From positions 124,001 through 188,000 of the forward strand of contig NZ_MWQY01000003.1 in the NCBI RefSeq assembly GCF_002087085.1: a stretch of 64,000 bases of DNA. The letters run 5' to 3'. The position numbers and the translations under genes were made by a program. Of this stretch, positions 42,208 to 52,132 are shown piece by piece; position 1 is the first letter of the stretch; the number at the start of each line of letters is the position of its first letter. Under the pieces are notes generated by a model. The model had not been told where the DNA came from and made no database searches. It saw nothing but the letters and a program-made list of their open reading frames with translations. This stretch comes from Marispirochaeta aestuarii (lineage in GTDB: Bacteria; Spirochaetota; Spirochaetia; JC444; Marispirochaetaceae).

Positions 42208-43461
42208 TTAATGCCTGAAAGAACGCTGTCCCGTGTAGACCATGCTGGCACCATACTCATTGACAGCCTCAATTGTTTCAAAGTCCCGCAGGGATCCTCC
42301 GGGCTGGATAATAGCTGAAACGCCTTCCTTAAGTCCCACCTCGGCTCCGTCCCGGAAGGGGAAGAAGGCGTCGGAGACCATGACTGATCCTTTCAAGCCT
42401 CCCTTAAGCGCCCGCACCTCTTCGCGTATAGCCTCTCTGGCGGAAGTATCCTCCAGAAGAGCGAAAGGGGTTCTGTGGCGTTCCCAGCAGATACGGTCTT
42501 CCAGTTTTCGGTAAGCCTTGTCGCGGGCGATCTCCGCCACCCCTACCCGGTCCTGTTCTCCCGTGCCGATTCCAACGGAGACACCGTCTTTTACATAGAT
42601 GACGGAATTGCTGGTAATGCCCGATTCCAGATACCAGCCGAAGAGCATGTCCGCCTTTTCCGCCTCCGTTGGGCTCCGTTTAACCGCAAAGTGCTGCCCC
42701 TTGTATTCGCTTTCCGCGGGAAGAAGTTCATCCGGGCGAAGCTGCTTCGGCACAAAGGACCACTGCAGCACCACTCCACCATCCATCAGGGACTTGAAAT
42801 CCAGTACCCGGGCACCGATGTACTGCTGCAGCCTGAAGATGTTCCCGATCCGCATTACCCGTAAATTCTTTTTCTTTTCGAAGAGTTCCATGACACCCTC
42901 TTCGTAATCCGGCGCCGCCACCACTTCACCGTAGCTTTCACAGATTGCAGCGGCTGTCGCCAGGTCCATCGACCGGTTTACCACCACAGCGCCGCCGAAC
43001 GCGGCAATCCGGTCAGCCATAAGGGCCTTACGATAGGCTGACTCCAGGGTTCCGTCCACAGCGGCACCACAGGGATTATTGTGTTTTACGATTACCGCCG
43101 CGGGCGTATCCGTAAAGTAGCGCAGAATATTCAGGGCGTTATCCACATCGGTAATATTCGTCTTGCCCGGATGCTTTCCGCTCTGAAGCAGTTCAATCTC
43201 CGAGGCCAGGTAGCGTCCGGGTTGAATGGTGCTGAGCTCCCCGATGGTCAGGTTGCCGTTTACCAGCCGATACAAGGCCGCAGGCTGGTCCGGGTTTTCT
43301 CCATAGCGAAGGCCGCGGGTCTCATCCCCGATGGTCCACTGCACCTTTTCGTAGACCAGCTGCTGCTGTCCCCGGTCATCGTGCAGGGTGATGGTCAGCC
43401 CACCGGGAAAATCCTCATCGAGGATCCTGCTGTACTGCTTTCTGTTTGCCTGATTTGCCAT
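42208..43461 (-). CDS. purH: AICAR transformylase as a separate protein
   Basis: A 417-residue enzyme equal to the C-terminal domain of bifunctional PurH; it formylates AICAR to FAICAR with 10-formyl-THF. Family motifs are RYGENPDQPAALYRL, IVKHNNPCGAAVDGT and GITSNSVIYVKDG. Start ATG 43461 has GGAAGGA seven bases upstream and lies 13 bases beyond the cyclohydrolase stop; the upstream extension to 43545 lacks support. The frames of the two genes differ, so they are not one interrupted ORF by a simple stop. Enzymes before and after it in the operon make or use its substrates. Confidence 0.93.
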   Translation of the reverse strand: MANQANRKQYSRILDEDFPGGLTITLHDDRGQQQLVYEKVQWTIGDETRGLRYGENPDQPAALYRLVNGNLTIGELSTIQPGRYLASEIELLQSGKHPGKTNITDVDNALNILRYFTDTPAAVIVKHNNPCGAAVDGTLESAYRKALMADRIAAFGGAVVVNRSMDLATAAAICESYGEVVAAPDYEEGVMELFEKKKNLRVMRIGNIFRLQQYIGARVLDFKSLMDGGVVLQWSFVPKQLRPDELLPAESEYKGQHFAVKRSPTEAEKADMLFGWYLESGITSNSVIYVKDGVSVGIGTGEQDRVGVAEIARDKAYRKLEDRICWERHRTPFALLEDTSAREAIREEVRALKGGLKGSVMVSDAFFPFRDGAEVGLKEGVSAIIQPGGSLRDFETIEAVNEYGASMVYTGQRSFRH

Positions 43462-43474
43462 GTAGCTGTCCTTC

Positions 43475-44164
43475 CTAGGGGCTTTCGCTGATTGAATAGA
43501 GATCGAGTCCCTGCTTCGGATTAATCTTTTCAAGATACGAAGCAATTGTCATATCGTAGTCGGCTGTATGCTGAAAGGCCTTCCGGGCCAGCCGGAAGCG
43601 CTGTTCCAGGTTGGTACAGCCCTGATTGGTCCGGACTTCGCTGAGAATCCCGCTGTAATCCAGGGGATCACAGACCACCGCCACCCGGAGAAAGTTTTTT
43701 GCCGATGCCCGGAGCATGCAGGGGCCGCCGATATCAATATTGGCCCGGGCGTTTTCGAGGGTCGCATCATCCCTGCCGATGGTCTCCCTGAAAGGGTAGA
43801 AGTTGACTATGGTCATATCGAACCTGATTCCCCCGGTGCGCTCCAGGTCCCGTGCGTGGTCCTCATTGAAGGACTCGCTCAAGAGTCCCAGATAGATCTT
43901 GAAATCCAGGGTCTTGACCAGTCCGCCCTGCATCTCCGGCTGACCGGTGTAGTCGGAAACCCGGTGCAGCCTGGATGCAGCCTGTTCTCCAAGGATCTGA
44001 GTGAGCAGGCTGAAGGTTCCCCCGGTGCTGAAAAAATTCACATTCGGGTTGATCTCCAGCAAGGACGGAATAAACTCATCCAGTCCGGATTTATCCGCGG
44101 TACTGACAAGTACATTCCGTACCGCCACCAGGTTTTCGGACCTGCTTACATAGTTCAGATTCAT
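43475..44164 (-). CDS. purH: IMP cyclohydrolase as a separate protein
   Basis: A 229-residue protein equal to the N-terminal, methylglyoxal-synthase-like domain of PurH, closing FAICAR to IMP. Seen are VRNVLVSTADKSGLDEF, FFSTGGTFSLL, GGLVKTLDFKIYLGLL, DMTIVNFYPFRETI and NIDIGGPCMLRASAKNF. It ends at ADYDMTIASYLEK, the normal domain boundary, then stops. ATG 44164 overlaps the folD stop (ATGA). Together with the next gene it replaces the usual fused PurH. Confidence 0.93.
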   Translation of the reverse strand: MNLNYVSRSENLVAVRNVLVSTADKSGLDEFIPSLLEINPNVNFFSTGGTFSLLTQILGEQAASRLHRVSDYTGQPEMQGGLVKTLDFKIYLGLLSESFNEDHARDLERTGGIRFDMTIVNFYPFRETIGRDDATLENARANIDIGGPCMLRASAKNFLRVAVVCDPLDYSGILSEVRTNQGCTNLEQRFRLARKAFQHTADYDMTIASYLEKINPKQGLDLYSISESP

Positions 44165-45036
44165 ACGGACTTCTCCGCTGCCGCCACGGTGTTAAAGAGC
44201 AGCATGGTAATCGTCATGGGCCCGACACCGCCGGGAACCGGAGTAATAAGGGAAGCCTTTTCCGAGACCGAGGAAAAATCAACATCTCCCTCCAGACGGT
44301 AACCCCGCTTTTTGCTGTCGTCGGGAATTCTGTTTACTCCCACATCAATGACCACAGCCCCCTCTTTTACCATATCCCCGGTGACGGTTCGAGCCCGGCC
44401 TGCAGCTACAATCAGGATATCCGCCCTCAGGGTGTGGGCCTTCAGGTCTCTGGTGGCGGTGTGGCAGATGGTAACTGTGGAATTGCCGGGATTCGCCTTG
44501 CGAAACAGCAGGTTCGCCACCGGCTTGCCTACAATATTGCTTCGTCCCAGGACCACGACCTCGGCCCCTCCGGTCTCGACCCCGGACTCCTCCAGAAGTT
44601 TGAGAATCCCGTTGGGCGTACAGGGCAGATAGCAATCCTGTCCCAGAAGCATTTTTCCCGCATTAACGGGATGAAAACCGTCCACGTCCTTCTTCGGATC
44701 AATGGCCATGATGATCTTCTGCTCATCGATATGCCGCGGCAGGGGCAACTGTACCAGAATACCGTGCAGTTGCGGATCCTCATTCATGGATGCGATAAGG
44801 GCGAGGAGTTCCTCCTGTGTTATTTCTGCAGGCAGGCGTGTCTCCCTGGAGAACATTCCGAGTTCCGCGCATGCCCGCTCCTTGCCGGTCACATAGGATA
44901 TACTGGCGGGATCATCCCCCACGAGCACCACTCCCAGTCCCGGGGTTATACCCTTTTTTTTGAGTTTATCGATACGGGACTTCAGCTCTTCCCGGACCTT
45001 CGCAGCTATCTTTTTACCGTCGATCAAATTAGCCAT
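44161..45036 (-). CDS. folD: Methylene-THF dehydrogenase/cyclohydrolase
   Basis: A 291-residue bifunctional enzyme making 10-formyl-THF, the cofactor used by AICAR transformylase two genes on. Visible are GVVLVGDDPASISYVTGKE with the catalytic Lys, VQLPLPRHIDEQKII, VDGFHPVN, VVVLGRSNIVGKPVANLL and TPVPGGVGPMTITML. Start 45036 has AAGGAG seven bases upstream; the longer frame to 45090 has none. It heads the folD-purH-purH-miaB group, a logical pairing of cofactor and consumer. Confidence 0.96.
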   Translation of the reverse strand: MANLIDGKKIAAKVREELKSRIDKLKKKGITPGLGVVLVGDDPASISYVTGKERACAELGMFSRETRLPAEITQEELLALIASMNEDPQLHGILVQLPLPRHIDEQKIIMAIDPKKDVDGFHPVNAGKMLLGQDCYLPCTPNGILKLLEESGVETGGAEVVVLGRSNIVGKPVANLLFRKANPGNSTVTICHTATRDLKAHTLRADILIVAAGRARTVTGDMVKEGAVVIDVGVNRIPDDSKKRGYRLEGDVDFSSVSEKASLITPVPGGVGPMTITMLLFNTVAAAEKSV

Positions 45037-45157
45037 GTCAGGACTCCTTAGACAGATACCCTGTTTACCATAAAAGCTGCATATAATCAATCAAAGGGCA
45101 ACGAACTGCTTCCCGTACGATACGGGAATCGTTTATGCTGCTGTTTGGCCCCATCTG

Positions 45158-45186
45158 TTGATAAAAGCCCATCGGGGTGATACTAT
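45158..45186 (+). promoter_or_regulatory. Sigma-70 promoter of the small barrel gene
   Basis: TTGATA (45158-45163), exactly 17 bases, then TACTAT (45181-45186). The predicted leader to the TTG start at 45238 is about 45 bases. Confidence 0.65.
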
Positions 45187-45237
45187 TTGTGAACTTTACG
45201 TGGTATCTTTCAAGTTTTTTGTACAGCGAGGTGACCC

Positions 45238-45885
45238 TTGGACCGCCGTCGACTATTTTTTGTACTTCTGATTCTGTTACTTCTCATACCGGTTTATTCC
45301 CAGAACTCCGAAATGCCCGGCGATGGCTCTGTAGAAGGTGAAGAGAACGGCAATGCCGAGTATTACCGCAGCGTATACGAGCTGGGTGACCAGGTGTTCA
45401 ACATAACCGCCGGCCTGTTCATTCCCCTCTATTACAGAAGACCCGGAGATTTTTCCACCGCCCCGGCCAACCTGAGCCTTGGAGGAACGGGAAGCATCGA
45501 ATACTCCAGCTTTATCAACTCAAACATGACCCTGGGCCTGAGCCTGAAGGGAATGTTCGCCTATACTCCCAATGACAGGCTTCTCTCCATGTTTCCCATA
45601 ACCGGGAAGCTAACCTATTATATTACGGACTCCTATCCCTTTGAGTTTCCCCTCTACGTTCATGCTGGTCTCTGCATCAGCCGTCTTGAATCCGAGACCT
45701 TCTACGGCCCCACTATCATGCCCGGGGCGGGGGCGACCTGGAACATGAACTCCTCCTGGGGATTCGGAATCAACGCCACCTGGTGGTGGGTACCCATGTG
45801 GTACGGGCCGAGCCACGAGGATACCGCCAAGAGCCGCTTCGGGAACTTCCTGGACATTTCCCTTTCGGCCACCTATCACTTCTGA
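45238..45885 (+). CDS. Small outer-membrane beta-barrel protein
   Basis: A 215-residue exported protein. The signal peptide ends at about residue 21 (LLILLLLIPVYSQ). The mature part has eight or so amphipathic strands rich in G, Y, F and W (FNITAGLFIPLYYRRPG; MTLGLSLKGMFAYTP; WGFGINATWWWVPMWYG) and ends in DISLSATYHF with a C-terminal Phe, the signal recognised by the barrel assembly machinery. This is the pattern of an eight-stranded OmpA/OmpW-type barrel. The start is TTG at 45238 with GAGGTGA upstream. It precedes a lipoprotein gene by 19 bases. Confidence 0.75.
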   Translation: MDRRRLFFVLLILLLLIPVYSQNSEMPGDGSVEGEENGNAEYYRSVYELGDQVFNITAGLFIPLYYRRPGDFSTAPANLSLGGTGSIEYSSFINSNMTLGLSLKGMFAYTPNDRLLSMFPITGKLTYYITDSYPFEFPLYVHAGLCISRLESETFYGPTIMPGAGATWNMNSSWGFGINATWWWVPMWYGPSHEDTAKSRFGNFLDISLSATYHF

Positions 45886-45904
45886 CCTGAGGACGCTGAC
45901 AACC

Positions 45905-47008
45905 ATGATGCGAAGTATACGGAAATGCAGAAAGATCATACCCCTTTTTCTTCTGATCCTGATGATTTTTACCTCCTGTACCGACGGAGGGGCCGGGATC
46001 TTCTACTCCATCGAGATAGAAGAGGAGATAAAAAACCGCTCCCTGCCGGACTACCTGACGGCTTTCAGTTATGCCACAACCAGTTCGGACAGTATGTATT
46101 ATCTGGCAGGCGGAGGCCTTTACCGATGGGACTCTTTAACCCCGTCCCAGGAGTGGTCGGATCTGTCCCTGCCCTCGGGCTGGAAATACACCTGGCAGGT
46201 AGCGAGTAACGGTACGGACACCCTCTACGTCATACTGGAAAACAGCGACGGAGACCGTTCAGCCCTGTATTCCTGGGACGGCACTGACTGGCAGAAGCCT
46301 ATTGTAGTCTGGGTAGGACGACCTTACCGGCTGTGGTTTGCTGAAAACGAACTGTACGTTGCCACACAGGAGACCGCCAACGAAACCGACAAGATCTACA
46401 ACTACAGGTTGTATCATGCAGATGATGCTTCCAACCTCTCCTCAGGTTTTTCCCAGGTAACTGTCGGCGGTTCGCCTTTTGTCTCGTCCAATAAGCCCAT
46501 CAGGGATCTGGATGCAATTCCTGCCGGAGACTTCTTCTTTATAACATCAGCGAAGGTCTATAGCGGAACCGACGTTACTTTCAATGAATCGGTTTGGCCG
46601 AATCGTTACCTGCGGAAACTTCACTATTCCCCCCTCCTCTCTTCCCTTTTTCTCTCCGCCGGAAGCCAGTCCATCAACGGTTCCGGCTACGTATACAAGT
46701 GGAACGGAGTAGACGATTGGGATTTTGTTGACTCCGTCGGCGACGACCCCAACGATTTTGAGGATGTCACCTTCGGAGGATCAGACTACCTGCTTATAGG
46801 TACGGAGAATGGCTATTACGAAAGCAGCGATGGTAATAGCTTTACCGGGGAATCCGCCACCATCGAGTCCGCGTCGAAATACGAGATTACCGACCTGTCA
46901 TCCGCGGTTGTTCAGGGACTCTTTGACGGCCCCGGAAACATCTTCTTTGCCATGACCTCCGGCAACGGTCTCTGGAGAAACACCGCCGGTACCTGGTCCA
47001 GGGAATAA
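45905..47008 (+). CDS. Lipoprotein with propeller-like repeats
   Basis: A 367-residue lipoprotein with lipobox FTSC (Cys25). The mature protein shows repeated short blocks of strands with W and G turns: MYYLAGGGLYRWDSLTPSQE, DTLYVILENSDGDRSALYSW, RLWFAENELYVATQE, YLLIGTENGYYESSDG and NIFFAMTSGNGLWRN. This resembles a beta-propeller of 40-60-residue blades. No enzymatic motif is visible. It follows the small barrel gene and ends nine bases from the convergent 1,704-residue gene. Confidence 0.7.
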   Translation: MMRSIRKCRKIIPLFLLILMIFTSCTDGGAGIFYSIEIEEEIKNRSLPDYLTAFSYATTSSDSMYYLAGGGLYRWDSLTPSQEWSDLSLPSGWKYTWQVASNGTDTLYVILENSDGDRSALYSWDGTDWQKPIVVWVGRPYRLWFAENELYVATQETANETDKIYNYRLYHADDASNLSSGFSQVTVGGSPFVSSNKPIRDLDAIPAGDFFFITSAKVYSGTDVTFNESVWPNRYLRKLHYSPLLSSLFLSAGSQSINGSGYVYKWNGVDDWDFVDSVGDDPNDFEDVTFGGSDYLLIGTENGYYESSDGNSFTGESATIESASKYEITDLSSAVVQGLFDGPGNIFFAMTSGNGLWRNTAGTWSRE

Positions 47009-47017
47009 AAAGGGGAA

Positions 47018-50000
47018 TCAGGGCGCGGCGTAGAACTCGTCGGCCCCGATATCCGGAAAGGGCCTGATTCCGTGGGCGGGATTGGGCCTTTTTTGTCCCT
47101 CCAGATCCGGCAGCCCGATTCCGCTCTCGATACCCGCATCCACACAGGCCGAGTTTTCCCGTAAACGGTAGCCTTCATCGGCAAAGCTGTCCCCGGGAGC
47201 CTCCCCGATATTTCCGTCTATCCAGCCGCCCAGGGGATCCCCATCGAGACTGTTCAGTGCCGCCGGGTCGGGGACCGGACTTCCGCCGTACTCCGCCGTG
47301 CGGGCCCAGTCTCCGAAGTTGCAGTTTCTGATACTCCAGGCATCGTTCTTTTCTCCCCGCAAGGCGGTTCCGGAAGGTCCCCGGCTGTTGGAAACAATGC
47401 TGTTTGTCATAAACAGCTGGGCGCCGCTGCGGCTTATTATACCGGAGGGACGCTCCCGGGAGGACGAAACCAGCAGACTTGAATGAACCATGCTCAGGCG
47501 TCCGCCTTCCAGATCGATGAGAACCGGCTCCCCCCTGGCGGAAAGCGAAGCTGTACAGTTGAGCAGGTCACTGGATCCTTTCCGTTGACGCAGCATGAAG
47601 CTGAAACCGGCTTTCTCCTCCGTACTTACATTGCAGTGGCGCATCGTCATCTGGCTGTCAGCCAGGACAAGAGCGGTATTACCGTTCTGTCCACCCAGTA
47701 TTATCTGCGTCTCCCGGATTTCCAGCCGGGAAGAGTCAGCACGTACGGCAATCGGCGTCTGGGCACCGACGGCATGTATACTGCCACCGGTAATATGCAC
47801 CTGGCCCCTTACCAGCTGCAGAGCGACGGCAGACCTGCTGCCTGAACCGGAATACAGTTCCGCTCCCCGCAGGCGTATATAGGCATCTTCCCCATTCACA
47901 GAGGCTGTACGGGAGCCCTTTCCGGGCCGTATGGTACTTTCCTGCAGAGTAAGGCTTCCCCCTTTCATACTCACCGCCGTCCAGTCTCCGGAGACATCCT
48001 CGGTAAGCGTGAGAGTAGAACCTTCGATGTTAATACTACCTCCGACGCTCTGGAGTATACCGCGTCGACCTCCGCGATAGATCACGGTATCCGTGATAGT
48101 TATGACGCCTCCCTCCTGACGAAGCAAATAATCAAATACGCTCCCCGCTGTTGTATCGATATCCCGAAGACGAACATCGACCTTCCCGACAGTCATGGGA
48201 AGGCCCGCCCTTCCCCGGGGATCGCTGAAAAGGAACCCCTGAATACTGCAATCACTGTTTATCGCGAGAATCTCCCTTCCCTGAGGAAAGTACTCCCCGC
48301 TTTGTATGGTGCTTCTTCCTTTCGGTTTCCAGTCTTCAGGATCAAGACCGCCGATCAGTTCAAGATCCCCGCTTACAACAAGCGGGCGCTGAACAGTGTA
48401 GCTGCCTTCTGCAATGTAGATGGTACCCATCTTCAGAGAAACAGCCCGTTCAAGGGCCTTCTCCAGGGACCTGAAGGGGCGCAGCCTGGTTCCCTCAAAT
48501 AAATCGTTTCCGCTTTCGGCAACATAAATTATGTCTTGATCCAGCAGTACAGTCCATTCAGCTTCCCTGCTCCGGTTCCCCACCCGGTCAAGGGCAACGG
48601 CCCTGACAATAACGGAGCTTCCTGCTTCTCCCCGGGTATCGAGCTTGATGGTTCCGGTATATTCCCTTCGCGGCTCATCACCGTCAAGACTGTAGAGTAT
48701 CCTGTTACCTCCAGCCTCCAGTTCAATCGTTTTTTCCCGCAAACCGGAAACGCCGGAGCCTCCCTCCACCAAATGAGGAAGTCCGGGTCCAAGACGGTCG
48801 ATGGTAAAATCCAGGTATTCCTCCGCCTGAGGAACCCGGGACTCCCTGGTGGGATACAAACCGGCCCGCAGGAAGAACCTTCGCTCCATTCCGGCGGGCA
48901 CATTCAGAACCATCTCGTCCTCCATGAGAGGAGAATACGGTCCCAGCTCGTCGGCTTCCGAATTGATACCGAGTTCAAAGCGCACAAAGCCCTTATCAGC
49001 GGGAATCACCGGTTCGACTACAAGCCGGCCGGGGTATACACCACCCCTTTCCACTCCCCGAATAAGAGCACTCCCTCCTTCGCCGACGGGAGATTTGAGC
49101 CTCATGGTCCTGACTGCAGTGGTGATCCCCGATTCGCTCTCAAGATAATACTGAACTGAAGAGGTCCCGCCTCCCGGGGATCTATCAAGGCTCAGGGGCG
49201 ATGTATAGACCCTCCAGTCACTCCCTTCCTCAAGACGATAAAACAGCCTTGTACCGGGAGGTACCGGCCAGCTGATCTGTACGGGACCTTCGAAATCGTT
49301 ATAATCCACCAGAGGTTCCTCCGGAGTCAGTACAGGACGCCGGTCGATGGTGATGACTTCACGCGGAGTTTTAAGGGATCTGTTTCCGGCTTCGTCAAAG
49401 CTGCGGTACTCAAGCTGAAACACGGTAAGTGCACCTTCGGTTCCGGAAAGTTCGAGGGGATCCTGGTAGGGAACAAAAGGAATCATCCCTTCCCGGGATA
49501 TATCATCCCCGGTAATAAGGCGGTATTCTATCCCTGCATTCTCAGGGGCCCTGAGCTCGACCCGCAGGGGAGCACTGCTTATCCGGCCCTGGGGAATACC
49601 TGAGCTTGCAGGCTCAGGAGGCGCCAAACGGTCGATTCGCAGATGCAGAGAAGGTTCCATGTCCCTGCGGTTTCCCGCAGCGTCAATCATGCTCAAGGCA
49701 ATGGTAAAGGTCCTTTCCAGACCGTCCTGAAGACTGATCCGGCGTGGTCCGGTGTATTTATCGCCATACAGCAGAGGATCAGATTCGCCGGGAGGAGCGG
49801 ACTCCCCGCCGATTAAAATATATGCGGTCTCATCATCCGGCAGTTCACCAAGGGACAGAACAACATCATCAGCACTGATACCGGATTCGGGTATGCCGAA
49901 AATCTCCGGGATCTCCGGTGCTTTTCTGTCCACAACGAACCTGAGAGTAGTAATGCGTCCCGTACGGCCCCGTTCCGGAAAAACGGGAAGCAGTTTAAGC

Positions 50001-52132
50001 TGATAATAGACCTCGGTGCCCTCTTCAGTTGCAATTGCAAGATCCTGAAGCCGCGGCGAGTTAATGTCCGGGTCCGGCGGTTCCCGGGAATCGGTTCCCA
50101 GGGAATAGACGACGTCCAGGTCATCCTCTTCGCTCCTGAATCCCGGATTGAGAACCGGGTCATTATAAACCCGGCGATCCTCCAGACCCATTATACCGGG
50201 CAGTTCAGGCAGCCTTTTATCAATCCTTAGGTCTGACCGGGCGATATCACTTCTGTTTCCCCATTCATCCTCTGCAAAGGCCCGTATCCGGTACAGCTTC
50301 AGTTGTTCAGCCTCTCCTTTCAGCTCGAAAGACTCCTCGTAAAGGGAGAATTCCTCTTCCCCTTCCTCCTGTCCGGTACCTGCAGTCTGTTGGTTACCCT
50401 CCGGTTCAATCAGGGAATAGAACAGAGTACCGCTTCCGGAAATACGGACCGTCCCGCCTTCCAGGGAAATCGAAGGAACAGGCGGCGGCAGACGATGGAT
50501 CTCCGTCCGGATCTGTACCGGAGCGGAGAGGTTTCCCGCAGCGTCCCTGGAGGCGAAGCGAAAAAACCGCCGGGAGTTCATTCCCCAGGGGGTATGCAGT
50601 TCTTCTCCGGACCAGACCGGAGAAATCCCGGAAATCTCCCGGGTGGAGGACTCATCATCTCCGGATTCAAAAACCACCAGCGCGTCGCCCTTTGCAGCGG
50701 CCTCGATGCGGACCGCCCCGTCCCTTTTCTGTTCTCCCACCATAAGCTCCGGCGGTTCCGGAGGAAGAAGGTCATAGGGAATAAGACGTCCGGAGACCGG
50801 ACCGCTGATTCCCTCTGTTGATACCACCGCCGCTTTTATCATCAGGTTGCCTTCCGTATCGGACAGCGGCGGAGTAAAAGGCCCGCTATAAAGGGGAGAG
50901 CCGGCATCGGGATCGGAACCGTCCAGGGTGTAATGGATTCTGCTCTGGTCGGAGGCCAGTATCGATATTAGCGGGGCTTCGGAATAGGGTGCAGTTCCGG
51001 AAACGCTGATTGAAGGGGCTTCCGGTTTGCGGGTGTCAAAAACGTAGAAGTAACGGTAGTGTGGTGCGGTTTTGTCCCCCGAAGCCTGGAGAAAAAAGCG
51101 CAGGCCGTAATAGTGCACCCCCCCCGGGGGCGCCATCAGGGTCAGCACTCCTTCCATGGAAGGATCATCACCGGTGGGCCTTCTTTCTTCAAAGGTATAA
51201 AAAACAGGATTTGCACTGAAATCGAGGGACTGTCCTTCCCGGTATACGCCTGAATCAGGAAGTCCGGGAAGACTCTCATGGTTTCGGTCTTCCTGTACCG
51301 AAAATTTTACGGTCTTCACCTCTGTAAATGTTCCATCCGGAAGCCTGCCCGCGACTGACAGGGTAAGGTCTCCCCGGGCATCTTCCAGCAGGGTTCCACC
51401 GGAAAAACTCTCTCCCGAGCGTCGGGGATCCCTGCCGTCGGTGGTATAAACGAAGTCGGAAAGTCCTGTGCTTTTAACATAGAGAAACTGCGGATTGCGA
51501 TAGACCCCTTCCGCGGGACTGAGAATATCGAAGGAGTACCTGGATTCCCGGGGCTTTGTACTTACCACATATTCCCACTGGACAAGTCTGCTCAGGTTTC
51601 CTGCTGAATCTCTGGAATACGCGGATACCCTGTACGGCTTTATCCTTGGCTGCAGAACGATATCTTCACCCTGCCAGGTACGGGGTTTTTCTGATATATG
51701 TTCGTCCACGGAATAGAAAATCGCATCCTTCCTGGTGTGAAAAGAAAGGCTCAAAGGTCCCGAATAGGTTCCCGGTTTCGGTTCCATTTCCGGTTCCGGA
51801 GGAATCCGTTTATCTATATGGTATTCGAATACTCTGAGATTTTCGTTTCCATCCTGGACCGGCCGGTCGGAGATCTCGATTCGATACGTTCGCTCCTCCC
51901 CCGGAAGGGCACTGAGACGGAGAGGGAACCTGCAGGGAACAAAATGATCAGGGGAAATACCTGTAAAACGATAGTAAAACCGTGTTTCCCCTGTGTCTTT
52001 AAATTCAAGCAGAACGGACTGATTGTATTCTCCCGGGGGATGCGACAGCTGGACTGACTGCCCGTTCAATTCAGGCAGGGAACAGAAAAACAGCAGGAAG
52101 ACCAGAATGTACAGTTCCCGGGTTTTTTTCAT
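47018..52132 (-). CDS. Giant exported protein: Ig-like/chitobiase repeats plus beta-helix
   Basis: A 1,704-residue exported protein with a signal peptide at 1-25 (LYILVFLLFFCSLPELNG). Residues about 30-1190 hold a dozen or more modules of roughly 90 residues. Several match the chitobiase C-terminal type, with FVYTTDGRDPRRSG, IHYTLDGSDPDAGSPLYSG and ILYSLDGDEPRREYTG, separated by linkers of the form IDRxAPExP. From about residue 1200 a beta-helix domain begins (IIYVAESGNDLFEGTRLRPF) with short-strand coils to the end, finishing in FPDIGADEFYA. No membrane anchor is seen. Surface display or a periplasmic scaffold is inferred. It starts on an ATGA overlap with the phosphoribosyltransferase gene. 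Confidence 0.8.
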   Translation of the reverse strand: MKKTRELYILVFLLFFCSLPELNGQSVQLSHPPGEYNQSVLLEFKDTGETRFYYRFTGISPDHFVPCRFPLRLSALPGEERTYRIEISDRPVQDGNENLRVFEYHIDKRIPPEPEMEPKPGTYSGPLSLSFHTRKDAIFYSVDEHISEKPRTWQGEDIVLQPRIKPYRVSAYSRDSAGNLSRLVQWEYVVSTKPRESRYSFDILSPAEGVYRNPQFLYVKSTGLSDFVYTTDGRDPRRSGESFSGGTLLEDARGDLTLSVAGRLPDGTFTEVKTVKFSVQEDRNHESLPGLPDSGVYREGQSLDFSANPVFYTFEERRPTGDDPSMEGVLTLMAPPGGVHYYGLRFFLQASGDKTAPHYRYFYVFDTRKPEAPSISVSGTAPYSEAPLISILASDQSRIHYTLDGSDPDAGSPLYSGPFTPPLSDTEGNLMIKAAVVSTEGISGPVSGRLIPYDLLPPEPPELMVGEQKRDGAVRIEAAAKGDALVVFESGDDESSTREISGISPVWSGEELHTPWGMNSRRFFRFASRDAAGNLSAPVQIRTEIHRLPPPVPSISLEGGTVRISGSGTLFYSLIEPEGNQQTAGTGQEEGEEEFSLYEESFELKGEAEQLKLYRIRAFAEDEWGNRSDIARSDLRIDKRLPELPGIMGLEDRRVYNDPVLNPGFRSEEDDLDVVYSLGTDSREPPDPDINSPRLQDLAIATEEGTEVYYQLKLLPVFPERGRTGRITTLRFVVDRKAPEIPEIFGIPESGISADDVVLSLGELPDDETAYILIGGESAPPGESDPLLYGDKYTGPRRISLQDGLERTFTIALSMIDAAGNRRDMEPSLHLRIDRLAPPEPASSGIPQGRISSAPLRVELRAPENAGIEYRLITGDDISREGMIPFVPYQDPLELSGTEGALTVFQLEYRSFDEAGNRSLKTPREVITIDRRPVLTPEEPLVDYNDFEGPVQISWPVPPGTRLFYRLEEGSDWRVYTSPLSLDRSPGGGTSSVQYYLESESGITTAVRTMRLKSPVGEGGSALIRGVERGGVYPGRLVVEPVIPADKGFVRFELGINSEADELGPYSPLMEDEMVLNVPAGMERRFFLRAGLYPTRESRVPQAEEYLDFTIDRLGPGLPHLVEGGSGVSGLREKTIELEAGGNRILYSLDGDEPRREYTGTIKLDTRGEAGSSVIVRAVALDRVGNRSREAEWTVLLDQDIIYVAESGNDLFEGTRLRPFRSLEKALERAVSLKMGTIYIAEGSYTVQRPLVVSGDLELIGGLDPEDWKPKGRSTIQSGEYFPQGREILAINSDCSIQGFLFSDPRGRAGLPMTVGKVDVRLRDIDTTAGSVFDYLLRQEGGVITITDTVIYRGGRRGILQSVGGSINIEGSTLTLTEDVSGDWTAVSMKGGSLTLQESTIRPGKGSRTASVNGEDAYIRLRGAELYSGSGSRSAVALQLVRGQVHITGGSIHAVGAQTPIAVRADSSRLEIRETQIILGGQNGNTALVLADSQMTMRHCNVSTEEKAGFSFMLRQRKGSSDLLNCTASLSARGEPVLIDLEGGRLSMVHSSLLVSSSRERPSGIISRSGAQLFMTNSIVSNSRGPSGTALRGEKNDAWSIRNCNFGDWARTAEYGGSPVPDPAALNSLDGDPLGGWIDGNIGEAPGDSFADEGYRLRENSACVDAGIESGIGLPDLEGQKRPNPAHGIRPFPDIGADEFYAAP

